From: Spisula solida
Lineage: Eukaryota; Mollusca; Bivalvia; Venerida; Mactridae
Direction of reading: 5' to 3'
Length of the DNA stretch: 64,000 nt
Assembly: GCA_947247005.1 (NCBI GenBank)
Contig: OX365948.1
Location: 37,638,601-37,702,600 of the forward strand
In this document: positions 10,801-22,489 of the stretch, one piece after another
Layout: each line of letters opens with the position of its first letter
Position numbering within the stretch: the stretch's first letter is position 1
Translations under genes and position numbers: made by a program
Notes under the pieces: generated by a model
Told to the model about the DNA's origin: nothing
Database searches by the model: none
Seen by the model: the letters and a program-made list of their open reading frames with translations, nothing else

Positions 10801-13800
10801 CGGATTCCAGGTTATCTAAAAGTAGTCCTTTCATTTGGATTACTCTGCTTCTATCGCAGTTTCATTTAATGTCGTATTTTGGTTATTTACGGAAAATGTC
10901 AGATGATTCAGAACGCTTAAAATGCAGCGTTCTGACACTTTAATCGTTGCAAACAGACCGCGGAATATTCTCCACGGCTGTCAGCGATACAGAAGTTGGG
11001 AAATTGAAAGAAACTGAAATATTGCAACAGTTTTGCGATTGCGTCACAACATCACTTTGCTTTGATCGAAACAAGAATAATTATGTATTATTTTTAAGAG
11101 GCCCCAGCTGACTTGTGCGCATGCACGAACTTACAAGATTGTAGTAATCATAAAAGAGTTCCAAACAATTACCTATCATTTCTCCTTGATCGAGTACCAT
11201 ACCAGCCAAATCCTTAAATATGTCATTGACGTCGATAATGTCTTGCTGAAGAGAAGTTAAATGTATAAACAGATTCACTATACATGTATGTGTCATTGGT
11301 ATAACTTCAACGCGATAAATTGCAATTCAAAAACAAACACAAAATCCGCAATATTTATCGTTTCCGAATATTTAGGAGCATGCAAATTTTATATGTTGAG
11401 CGAAATGTTTGAATGCTTTCATAGGCAAATGTGACGGTCCTTGATTTTAATCCATAACAAAAATATAGGCAATTTTGTGTTTGTTTTTGTACAGCAATTT
11501 ATCGCGTTATGAATATATTTTTGTACCTAAATTTCTTGGAATTATTCAGTCTCTTATATTTTGAACGTCAAGCAAGTAAACTATACAAGACTAGCACCAT
11601 TGGTAATGACTTTATTATCTCCGGTTTGTGACGTACCCGCAACCATTGCGTTCCAAAGGTGGATGTACTGACTACTCGGGCAACGAAGACGGCAGTATTC
11701 ACATTGTTTGATACCCCGACCATGGCTGGGTGGTTTATGGCGTACGGTCGGTTGTTGCCGTCAGCTACTTAAAGAAAGGTTATTGTTGGTCCATCTCTGC
11801 CAGGCGTCTGGCAATAAGGGAAGGATTCGGAAGGTTAGTGCGAAGACATAAAGATTGTTGTATCATAGGTCAAAATTTATTGGCCCTTTCAATAGAGGTG
11901 ACGCATTAATAAACAAAGCCTTTACCTTTACATAAAGTGTCACCCCGACATATTGGAACAAATTTAGTAATTTGTCATAAAAAACTTTAGTATCTTACAA
12001 AATGGGTTGACTTGGGTGTAATGCAACAGACAGAAAAGTCAATCTTTCAAAAGGTGACCGAAGGAAACATTACTACATGTGTACATTTACATGTATTACC
12101 TCGAGTTGTTGTAAATCCTTTTCTCGTTCTTTGATAAGGTCAAGGTCAACTTCTGCTTGTATCTCTTCCACTTGAATCTGGTGTCTAGGGTATGAAAATG
12201 AGTCATACAGTCAGTCAGTGTAGTTTTGTTACCTCAAATGTAGGAGAGGTCATATAAAATTACGTCTCAATGTATGAATAATGCACACAATTTAAGAATT
12301 GAATAGACATATACGAATAATATTGGAACTAAAATTCATATGACGCTGAAGTGCGTCAACATGTCCCAGGTGATGAACGAAGCTAGATTTAGGATGAATG
12401 AAAAAGTAGTCCGTCGATTGATTTGCATACGGACCTGCTTCGTCGGGATATGAACGACAGGTCACTGTATATGCATGACCGTTTTATCCAATCAGAATGC
12501 AGCATTTATGTGAAAATACACAAAGTTGTAATTATATAATATTATGCACAAAATATCCATTGTATAGGGCCTACATTAAAAACCAGAAACATTATAAGAA
12601 ACAAATTGTTGGTTCTATCACTGCCACTTTCCCCAACTTTCTGCCTCTTTGGCCTTTGGTACGGAATTGTATCATACCACTAGGAGTATCCGAAAGACTT
12701 TATACTCGAAGCATCATTTTATTCGTTGCAGATTATTAGTTTCATATGGGGTCCAGATTACGACGATCAGTTCATGGCCGTAGCCAATAACAGGAGAGAT
12801 CATAATATGGCCAATCCAGTATTGAACCAGGGTCGCTTGAGGTGCAGCGAGTGTTCAATCACCTTCGCCAACGAGATGAGTTCCACATATGCATTTGCTA
12901 TCATGATAAAAGCAATGAATAATAACTGTATATCTATAACTCATTATCGCGCTTGTAGTCTGTGTAAAACATACATACCCATCTTTAACGAATGCTCCAC
13001 TGTCGTCTATTTGGACATCCTGAAAGAAACACAATTTGTTTATCAAATAACCACTGATATGCGATACAATTAAACTAATATTAGTGGTCACCTGAATGAA
13101 ACAACCACCTATCTTAAACAGTCATTATCACTTCGTATATACAAGTCAATGTCTTATGATCGCAATAAGTCATACACGTTGAATTATATAGTCTTTCAAT
13201 AAGTCATACAGTGACCTGAAGTTGCATGTGATTTTGCTCGCTATAAATCATACAAATTGAATTGTATAGTCTTTCAATAAGTCATACAGTAACCTAAAGT
13301 TACATGTGATTTTGCTCGCTATAAATCATACAAATTGAATTGTATAGTCTTTCAATAAGTCATACAGTGACCTGAAGTTACATGTGATTTTGCTCGCTAT
13401 AAATCATACAAATTGAATTGTATAGTCTTTCAAAAAGTCATACAGTAACCTGAAGTTACATGTGATTTTGCTCGCTATAAATCATACAAATTAGATTTAA
13501 TAGTCTCTCAATAAGCCATACAGTGACCTGAAGTTACATGTGAGTTTGCTCGCTATAAATCATACAAATTGAATTGTATAGTCTCTCAATAAGTCGTATA
13601 CAGTAATTTGGTTTATACACTGCCAATATCCTTTCCGCTACCACGATTTTTTGGGGGGGTTATGAGAAATTCATATGGTCCCTATATCCCGTCCCTGAGA
13701 CACTATTGACTTGCAGCACTGATAAAAACTCGATACATCCGGATGCTACACACCTACCCTAAACCGAAAGTAGAAAAAAATGCCAATATTTCGACTAAAG

Positions 13801-16800
13801 GTCACCGGAAATGACGATGTGACGGTGACCCTTGCGCGAAAAGCTTCTTTTTTTTTTTTTTTTTAGCTTGACAGGCCTACTTTTTGGCCCCTTTAGGGCA
13901 TTGTTCCTGACCCCTTTGTCTAGCCTTATATTCCTGCTATAGAAAAATAAAAACGTTTTGGCGCTAAATGTTGATGCCATTCCACAGGGAATCGTACCGC
14001 AATGGCGGGTAGGACCAGTAATTTCAGTTTTGTAAAATCTACGTTCAAAGCCCTCTTTCAAGGGGTCTAGCGGGCCCAAAAACATGTGCACGACCCTGGG
14101 CCCGTAATATCCTGTAGTCTGGGATGCCTGTGTACCCATGACAGCAAAATTCCCGAATTTGGGCATTTAGGTCGAAAACTACGGATGGCCGAAATGGCCA
14201 TCTCGGCGAGTCTGCATAAGTACGCTATGGTAGCGGAAAGGATATATGATGAAAAGTGACAACCTGCAGAAGATGACTGTAACGATTTCCCGAATCGACA
14301 TGACCATACAGGGGCGTAGTAAGGCTTGAATGGATGCTACGCACACATGCCTTGAAGTGAGTGGTAAGGATAGTGGGTGACAAATGATGGTTGAGATTGT
14401 GGATTGCACAGATAAAAAAACTTAAATTGTAGCGTCTGCACCCGATTTACTGAAGGGTTAAGAGGATGGCTAACGTAGTGGGGAGGGTTAAGGAGGGATA
14501 CGACGTAGAAATGTTATTCAAACAATTGGTGTTTCGTGGAAAGACAACCGAACTTTGGGAAGTAAAGTACAGCACACAAGATTCTTTGACCATTTTTGGC
14601 TGTATTTATGTGTTGACATTTTAAATTAATGTTACGCACGTGTGTACGTACGTAACTATGTCTGGCTACGCCCCGAGTATCGAACCCGAACCTACCCGGT
14701 TATAGTGCGGGTTACTAAAACAACTACACAATCACTTTTAGTGTAAGTACTTAAAACCGCGACGGTGATTGAGGTGCATGTGTGTTGTATTTTCACTTTG
14801 ACGATTCAAATTCCTTGCGCTGCAGGCCAACCCCTTCGATCAAACATTGACCAAAAAGTCCAATATCTTCATGATGCTAGCTCCGCTAGAAGAATCAGGT
14901 TATTTGAAAAAAACATAAGTTTTGGCGGTATGACATTAGTTGGAATTCAATCGTTCTGGCTCACTTAGATAGTAAAGAAAAAATTGATAAGGAACTATTT
15001 ACAATTTATCACGAATCATCAAACGTTTTTATGTATGACTCTGTGGCGCAACGGTAGCGCGTCTGACTCCAGATCAGAAGGTTGCGTGTTCGAATCACGT
15101 CAGGGTCAAACTTTTTGGTTAAAAGTTTTTTTTTTAATTATGTTGATATACCATGGTTGTTTTACGCAACCCCGAAAAATATTAAATATCTGATAATTTG
15201 AAATTGCTTTAGCATTTGTATTGGTCAGAAACCATTAAATACTTATGCGGCCCATTCATTATTAATCGACTTTTTTTCGCAAAAAATCGCAGTGTCTATT
15301 ACTAACCTTTTGAAAAGACACTAGCACGTAACATTCCGGTAATAATATTTTATTGATTGTTTTCATGAAATATTTCGGAAATCTTCATGGTTCTAGGAAA
15401 TGTAAAAAGATTTAAATATATCAACGAATTTTCTTATTTGTTAACCAAAGGACAATCCATATCTAACACCCCTCGTGTCTACTGTAACTTTAACCTCAGT
15501 AGAGCAACATACTCTAAGCAACGGTCAATATAGTCAGCTCCCAGAGTGTATTGCTCTACAGAGGTTACACAACATACTTACGTAACATTTTGACTTTATT
15601 AGTGACGTTCTAATGACATTTCTCTGATTGGTACGTATTGTTTTCTGAATGTCTTGGTAACTGCTCAACTGCTCGTGAAATAATTCCTTTAACCGCCGAA
15701 CTTGAATCTTCCATTTATTTTTCTGGAATTAAGATGTAATCATTTTTACTGGGATGTGTACAAGGCTGTTTCCTCCTTTCCAATCATCAAGTGTAAGAAA
15801 CCATTATATAGAAGTTGACTTATAAACACCATTTGGAATTGGACTTGAAAATTAGTTTTCTGATTTTTTGAGATGGTCTTACTATTGAGTTGGTCCTAAT
15901 TCTTGTATTGGGGATGGTCTTTTTATAGAGATGGTTTTACTACAGAAAGGCACCACAGTTGACTGTATCGTGATAATTGTTTTAGGCCATTTTAGATTGA
16001 TTAGATAACTATATCTGATTCGGTCACCTGTGTATGGTCCTTATAACATTGGGATTTTTGTTTCTGTTATTGAGTTAGTCTAACTAAAATTGAATTGGTA
16101 ATAATATCGATGTGATTTTACTGTTGAAGAAGAAAGATAAACCATTCAACTTAAGAAAACTAAATTTTCAATTTGGCATGAAAAGGGCATGAAGCTGATT
16201 TAAGGTAACATAACATAACATAACATAACATAACATAACATAACATAACATAACATAACATAACATAACATAACATAACATAACATAACATATAAACTAG
16301 CCGAATGTTTTAATGTGTACATAATTGCTTGTCCTTTTGTGCCGTTATGTTACTGGTTCTTGCAGAAAACAGACGTCTATATTTACCCACGTGGGAGCGA
16401 TATTTTATTATTTTCAAAGTATGAGAATTTTACTCTTATCAGTCCTTAAAGTGCTAATACGCGCTTATTTGGTACCAAAAGTAAATCAAAGCACTGAGAG
16501 TGCTGCTACTAAAGCTTAAACCGACCTTACACGTTTAATGTTCGTTTTCTTACTGCCGATCTTGTCTTGAATGTCAAAATAGGCATATGTGACTATATAG
16601 GCATGTTGGGTATCTAAATAATTGTTAAAAGGTGCATATTAAATTATATGTAATACGTGAATTGAATGCGTATATCAAAAGTGGCTTTTAAATAATACTA
16701 CGCGCCTATTTATCAGATTATACAGTATCGTCTTGTAATCACTTCCCTCACAGCGTGAGACAGTCTATAGAAAGTGGCTAGCTAGTACAGCGACACCATA

Positions 16801-19800
16801 TGATTGCATAACAGTACTTTGCAGACCGTATACGATTCATTGATAAAACCATCACTTGACCGTAGTCTGAAGTTTCTAAAAATAGCTTTACAGCCGGGAC
16901 ATTTGATGAACACGTCATTTTCGTATTATGAAACAAGTTCGGTATCGGCCGGTGTAGTGATTTTTTTTGCAAAAATGTCGGTTTAACGAACAGTTTCACA
17001 ATAATTTTTTATCTAAGAATAAACAAATGTTGCTGATTGGCTTAAATCAGTTAAAAAATTTGGAGAAACATATGTAGCAGTATTGGGAATATTGACAGTT
17101 TCTGGAACTACTTGAATGCGGATTCACATAGCAGCCTAAAGGCGGTTAATTTTGTATTAAGAAATGGGCAATGGTAGTAATGAGAGGCTTAAACGCCTCC
17201 CAAAAATAGTTAGAAGATTTTCGTCGCAATTGTTTTCTTGTGTTTAGCAGTTCATTGTTACCTACCGATTCTTGGTCTGCCGGTTCATTGTCACTGAACG
17301 TTTTCATTAATTCATTTGTATCTTTCGTCAGCTGATTGGTGTTGGTCATTAGGTCGTTCCTGTATAATCAAAATGTCAAGAAGATTTATAAAAGTTATAA
17401 AACCAAACCAGAGTTATAGCTCGCCGGAGATAACTCTTACCTTAGGAATAGATAAACATGAATAATAATATGAACTAAGGCTCAGCCTAATTTTAGCGGA
17501 CTATGTCAGTTGTCCTACGTTATTTGTAACATGCTCATCTAGTACTGGATTTTTTTGATGATGCATAACTTTACAATAAGTTGTTCGGTTACGAAGTTAC
17601 GAGCCTGGAGCCCGTTACCTAACCAAGCAGTTTCCAAAAGGCGCTACCGAGCGCTTTCCTACGTCTATGCAACGACACGCTACGAGCGAGCAGTGCTCGC
17701 TGATAGCATACCGTTTCTACGAGTGCTACCGAAGCGGTCCGTTGCACAAGAAAGCGCTCGATAGCAGTGGGTTTGATACGAAATATTTGGTACGAAGTAA
17801 CGAAGGACGATACGAACTTGCTATCGTTTTAAGTTCATTGTATTACTACGTTGATTATGTGTATAAAATACGACTTTCCTTGTTTAAAACAAGTACTTTC
17901 GTGGTTTAAACAGTTAATTTAACTGATATACACAGCCTGCCACGATCTGTGATTTTCGCCGCTGTGATTTCCAAGATGGCTGTTAAAACCAGGGGAGGTA
18001 ATACCTCTGTTACTAAGCAACAGAGTTCTTACCTCCCATACTGCCTTGATAATTATTATCTTTTTACTAGATAGGGGCCTACTCTAGCTTTTGGAATATT
18101 TTTAAACATCATTAAAAAATAAAAGAAAAATTAAGTGCTGCCGAATATCGCATTTTAAACAACCTTTGTTATTCTATTGGCAGCCATATTTCAGTATCAT
18201 TCTTTCAGTGCGGAATTGTAACACAAATTTCCAAATCTATTAGTGAAACCGAACTCTGACCAAATCACGTGACAGGTGTTACCATAAAGCGGATCAATTA
18301 TCCGAAGGCCTCGGCCTGCGGATAATCCGCTATAAACACTGCACAGTCCACTGTCCTCTTGTTACTACATGTACTCGTATATCAGTGTAGAGTATACGTA
18401 TTAAATGTGATTATGCACAATATTGAAGAAAGTGGAAATCGAAATTGAATATTAAAACTGAGATTGATCAATCTTCAGCAATGTTGCCTGTCGTATTCCA
18501 GGAACCAACCAACTGAATAAGGAACTCAACGCAGAATTGACAACATCTTGACATGCAGGATACATGCTGGTACCAAGTGTCACTCTAAGAAATTAGCATG
18601 TACCATGCCAAACATTGTACACTGAGCACAAAGGGAAAGGTAACATGTTGTGCGAGGGAATAGTACATGTTGCTCTACCACTTGATCTAGACATCTGGGC
18701 TGGTATTCACAAAGCATCTTAGCAGAAAACTTAGGAATTTCTTAAAATCGTGATTTGTTCTTAAGTGTATCAGCTAAGCAAGAAAATCAAGATGCTTAAT
18801 ATTTTAAATAGTTTTGAAGTATTAGGTAAATAGCTACTATAATCAATAAGAAAACATGGATTATTTTTTAAAGTGCGGGATATATGAACTGCACAAAATA
18901 TTGACTTAAGTCAAAATATTTAAGTTTTCACTTAAGATGCTTTGTGAATACCAGCCCTGATATGCACATACTTCAGTTGACTTGGCAATTTGTGTGCGTA
19001 AGCTGAGAGTATGCTATACATTATATAAACCCTTCCAATCCTGAGTTACCAACCAGTAGTAATACGTGTATATTTGAGCAAAAATTCAAATAAACATAAG
19101 AGTAGACCATGAAACCAAAAAAAGTGTACAAGTTATAACCAATCAAAGACCTAGTACATGTGGATTTTACTATCATTACGTATACTATCGTATATATTAT
19201 AATGATTTATTTCCCACACCTAAGTACGTATAGAACAGCGCAAATAACGGAAATTTCGTCATGCACGACACTGTACGTACATAGCCGACTTACGTTTTGT
19301 TCCTTGTTACCGCTGTATCCTGATCTGTGCCAATGGTTTCACTTAGTTTTGTCAGCTGATTAACTATATAAGATATAATACATGATACAAAGAGTTGAAA
19401 TGTATGAGTCAATATTTTTCAAATACTGGAATTAAGAATTTTCTGTGACGTAAAATAAATTTTCAGTGACGTAAAATAAAGGTTTACCATAAACCGAATG
19501 ACGTTTGTGACGTATAGTGCAATATATAAGCATATGTATGTGGTTAGTTTTTAAGGTGTGTAACGTTGTAAATGGGGGATATATTAGGCTCAACATTTAA
19601 GAAACTGTTCAGTAGAATTGTAATTATCTTTCCAACGATGAGTATGTATTGTTTATTGTAAAAGTATAATGATTTTTCGTGGGAGGTTTAATGTCTCAAT
19701 GATTTCGTTGATGTACGTATTAAACTGCGAAAACCCACGAATATATCGACAACCGAAATAAATAACAAGTAGTTTTCCTTCCAGTAAGGTTTGAATTATC

Positions 19801-21089
19801 GGATTAGCGGGATTTTACCGTATATTAACGTTAAATGGTCTATTACCATTATATGCTATTTGCTGTAATTTGCTGCCAATAGATTTTTCAATAGGTAGAT
19901 CATCTTGCTCATCTCCTGAAAAACAAATTAACTAAACTTAGTAACCTGACCCCCATTTTAGATAGCTGGCTGAAAATTTCTGACCGTACATGATCTATTT
20001 TGAGGCTATTTTATCTTGTATAATAGTTGAAGATGTGTGGCTAAATGCTATGATAATTAATGGGAGTGTCTTAATTTAAATGGTTTAGTGCTGTGAAGTT
20101 ATTGCAAAATCACATGATGCCATGTCACTAAACTATCTAAACATCTAGCTACCGTCTGACTACTGATTCACGTGAAAATCGATTTTAATTTTATGAATGA
20201 CATTCCAGTTACTGCCATTAGTCGAATTGCACGGGATCTTCATTTGTAAAATCAATAGACCATGTTAGTATACTAAGCACAATAAACACTCATTATAATC
20301 AATGTGATTGGCTACGATACAAAATCCAAAGAAAACTGAACGCTTGGACGAATTCTTTTAAGTCCCAGGCTACGCCATCTACAAAAAAGACAACATCGCG
20401 TTTGCGTTCTCTTTTTATTGTTTGTGTTTAATTAACTGAGACATTCGTAGTGCGTGGTCATTCGGTTTTATTCCTGCATAATTGGCCAATGACATCTGGT
20501 CTCGAGGGAAGAGATGGAAAGTTTGTGTGATACATGTACAAGGAATCTAGGCGCGCTGTCCTAGCTCTTTCCGAATATACGCCTTAGTTCTTTAACGTGT
20601 CCGGTGTATAGCGCCGACACACGATTGGCTATCTCTCGGTGGTTACCAACCAGTTCATCTATAGTAATCATGTGGAAAACACTGAAGAGCGTTTCTTAAT
20701 CTCCGTTGCCCCGGTCGAGGTTTGAACCAAGGAACTCCGGATTGGTAGTTCTTTTTCTGTGACATAATGTAATTTTAAAGTACATTATATTTAAACCATT
20801 TATATAGAACAATGGTTCGCTATCAAGACATATTCGCTACTAAGACCACCAAATTGGTTGGTGTTAGCAAAATTTTACTAGTATAAACACAGACGTAATC
20901 AAGGACCGATTATGAAAACGGACGGAACATGTAATGTATGCATGCGTTAAGATCAGAAACAAGAGGTTTTAAAAACAGATAATGTTTTGGATAATACGTT
21001 AAAAACTATCGAAATTTACACTTGCCTTCATTACGGGCAGTTTCACCAAAACCTCGGAAAGATCCTTTTCCAGTTACAACAGCAGCCAT
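7861..21089 (-). CDS. STX7/STX12-like: Syntaxin-7/12-like endosomal Qa-SNARE, ten exons
   Basis: A t-SNARE for endosome/lysosome membrane fusion. Exons (minus): 21089-21026, 19915-19847, 19002-18972 (tentative), 17359-17266, 15722-15582, 13019-12979, 12184-12100, 11245-11173, 10696-10614, 7956-7861. All phases join and give 777 bases (258 residues), close to the usual length of about 260. Helical N-terminal segments ([27 protein letters not shown]) resemble a syntaxin Habc domain. The SNARE motif spans about residues 165-225, with [13 protein letters not shown] and the zero-layer Gln in LDQGEMID (about Gln195). Basic RKKR precedes a single membrane span at about 235-254 and a tail of a few residues. 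The first donor is GC (GAAG|GCAAGT). The second half of the SNARE motif is unusually acidic. Identity as a Qa-SNARE is firm; the choice between STX7 and STX12 is not. Confidence 0.92.
8336..10345. repeat. 21-bp minisatellite, about 95 copies, in the last syntaxin intron
   Basis: The core CATCCAGTACCGTCACCTG recurs every 21 bases through about 2 kb, between the exons at 7956 and 10614. A variant block (CACACAGTACCATCATCTG and its neighbours) appears at about 9610 and again 273 bases (13 units) later, showing block duplication. The period is a multiple of three, so both strands show long open frames rich in TVLDGQV or GDGTGWA; these are artefacts. Confidence 0.95.
11299..11516. repeat. Inverted repeat in a syntaxin intron
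   Basis: ACGCGATAAATTGC followed by AAAAACAAACACAAAAT (11310-11345) is inverted at 11470-11510 (ATTTTGTGTTTGTTTTTGTA, then GCAATTTATCGCGT). The arms are about 50 bases and the spacer about 120. It is probably a small MITE. Confidence 0.7.
13165..13607. repeat. 78-bp tandem repeat, about 5.5 copies
   Basis: TAGTCTTTCAATAAGTCATA recurs at 13189, 13267, 13345, 13423, 13501 and 13579, exactly 78 bases apart, with few substitutions. It lies in the syntaxin intron between the exons at 13019 and 15582. Confidence 0.95.
13626..14245. mobile_element. TIR element, full-length copy
   Basis: Left end ATATCCTTTCCGCTACCA and right end TGGTAGCGGAAAGGATAT are exact inverted copies bounding 620 bases. It holds a T-run and no convincing transposase. 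A minus-strand open frame of 123 codons inside (about 14166-13795) resembles nothing I know and partly lies in sequence shared with the copy at 5510. Non-autonomous DNA transposon. Confidence 0.8.
15037..15108 (+). tRNA. tRNA-Trp (anticodon CCA), gene 1
   Basis: A 72-base intronless cloverleaf. The acceptor stem GACTCTG pairs with CAGGGTC, with A as discriminator base. D stem GCGC/GCGC, anticodon stem TCTGA/TCAGA, loop CTCCAGA with anticodon CCA at 15069-15071, T arm GCGTG-TTCGAAT-CACGT. It matches the animal tRNA-Trp pattern closely. A T-run at 15112-15116 ends pol III transcription. It lies in a syntaxin intron on the opposite strand. Confidence 0.97.
15493..15566. repeat. Short inverted repeat
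   Basis: CCTCAGTAGAGCAACATACTCT is nearly inverted at 15545-15566 (AGAGTGTATTGCTCTACAGAGG), forming a possible hairpin just downstream, in gene orientation, of the syntaxin exon 15722-15582. Confidence 0.55.
16206..16292. repeat. (ATAAC)n microsatellite
   Basis: About 17 uninterrupted copies of a five-base unit in a syntaxin intron. Confidence 0.97.
17993..18045. repeat. Short hairpin
   Basis: GGGAGGTAATACCTCTGTTACT is followed almost at once by its imperfect inverse, giving a hairpin of about 20 base pairs in a syntaxin intron. A second hairpin (AGCGGAT...ATCCGCT) follows at 18287-18334. Confidence 0.5.
18697..18957. mobile_element. MITE with 25-bp inverted ends
   Basis: Left GGGCTGGTATTCACAAAGC and right GCTTTGTGAATACCAGCCC are exact inverses, extending to about 25 bases. 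The 261-bp AT-rich interior has no coding capacity. It ends 14 bases from the candidate 31-base syntaxin micro-exon at 18972-19002. Confidence 0.85.
20545..20760 (-). mobile_element. SINE fragment, same family as 4236
   Basis: On the minus strand a box B (TTGGTTCAAACCTCG, 20712-20730) precedes a body with CGGCGCTATACACCGGACAC and GTTAAAGAACTAAGG, matching the body of the 4236 SINE. Box A is not visible, so the tRNA-like head is damaged. Confidence 0.6.
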
Positions 21090-21480
21090 ATTGTTAGGTC
21101 AGTTTCACTTTGCAGCATTAAACATTAATGTCAACATACTCTTATTCATATAAACAAAAGTAAATTGATATACTTGGTGTTAGTATTCCGGAAATCCGGC
21201 TTTTATCAACCATCATTGAATAACACTCATAACCACCATTACTCTCACATACACTCATACATTTACTGGTTAAAAGTGTATACACATACAGATCGTTAAA
21301 GCATTTGATTGTGTTTGAAACGTGTACAAACGCCTCCTTTATTTATGACAATGTCTCACGAACATGTTTCGTAGGGGTCTAGCGTTTCAGCAAGAACAAA
21401 TATGCCATTACCAAACCATTCTGAAGTGCATGTCACATAATTTTTAATTAGTTGCAAGACAAATCTAACAAACGTTGTCA
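21090..21480. promoter_or_regulatory. Syntaxin 5' flank
   Basis: About 390 bases between the syntaxin ATG at 21089 and the compound microsatellite. The promoter should lie here or within the repeat, but no core element is clear enough to place. Confidence 0.3.
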
Positions 21481-22488
21481 TCCATCCATTCACACATGCA
21501 GAGCCATCCCATCTCATCCTATTTGATCCATCCACCCATCCACCCATCCACCCATCCACCCATTCACCCATCCACCCATCCACCCATCAACCCATCCATC
21601 CATCCACCCATCCACCCATCCATCCACCCATCCACCCATCCATCCACCCATCCACCCATCCACCCATCCACCCATCCACCCATCCACCCATCCTCCCACC
21701 CACCCAAAATCCACCCATCCACCCAAAATCCACCCAAAATCCACCCATCCGTCCGTCCGTCCGTCCATCCATCCATCCGTTCATCCCGTCCATCCATCCA
21801 TCCGTTCATCCCGTCCGTCCATCCCGTCCGTCCATCCATCCGTCCGTCCCGTCCGTCCCGTCCCGTCCCGTCCCGTCCGTCCGTCCGTCCGTTCCTCCCT
21901 CTCTCCCTCCCTCCCTCCCTCCGTCCGTCCGTCCGTCCGTCCGTCCGTCCGTCCGTCCGTCCGTCCGTCCGTCCGTCCGTCCGTTCCTCCCTCCCTCCCT
22001 CAGTCCGTCCGTCCGTCCGTCCGTCCGTCCTCCGTCCGTCCGTCCGTGGGGTGTGGAACAATCGGCTATTTTTAGATTTCATTCATTCCGTCACTTGTGG
22101 GGTGAAAAATGCTACTTGTGGGTTGCAAACAAACAAAAGAAAGAACAAAAGAAAACCCCACAAATACCGTCTCATGAGTCCGTCCGTCTCATGAGTCCGT
22201 CCGTCTCGTCCGTCCGTCCGTCTCATGAGTCCGTCCGTCCGTCTCATGAGTCCGCCCGTCCCGTCCCGTCCCGTCCCGTCCCGTCCCGTCCCGTCCAGTC
22301 CCGTCCCTTCCATCCATCCAATCCAATCCAATCCAATCCAATCCCATCCCATCCCATCCCATCCAATCCAATCCAAGCCCATCCCATCGCATCCATCCAA
22401 TCCAATCCAATCCAATCCAATCCAATACAATCCAATCCAATCCAATCCAATCCAATCCAATCCAATCCAATCCAATCCAAACCAATAA
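21481..22488. repeat. Compound pyrimidine-rich microsatellite block
   Basis: Successive runs of CCATCCAC, CCGT, CCCGT, CCCT, CCGT again and, after about 140 bases of partly unique sequence (22046-22180), CCGTCTCATGAGT, CCCGT, then CCATC and CAATC. The top strand is almost entirely free of G-rich tracts, so the strands are strongly asymmetric. It begins about 390 bases upstream of the syntaxin start codon. Long open frames on both strands are artefacts. Confidence 0.95.
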
Positions 22489-22489
22489 T

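Noticed and set aside
13795..14166. 123-codon minus-strand frame as a gene
   Set aside because: It lies inside a TIR element, has no known domain, and is partly shared with a truncated copy that does not keep it.
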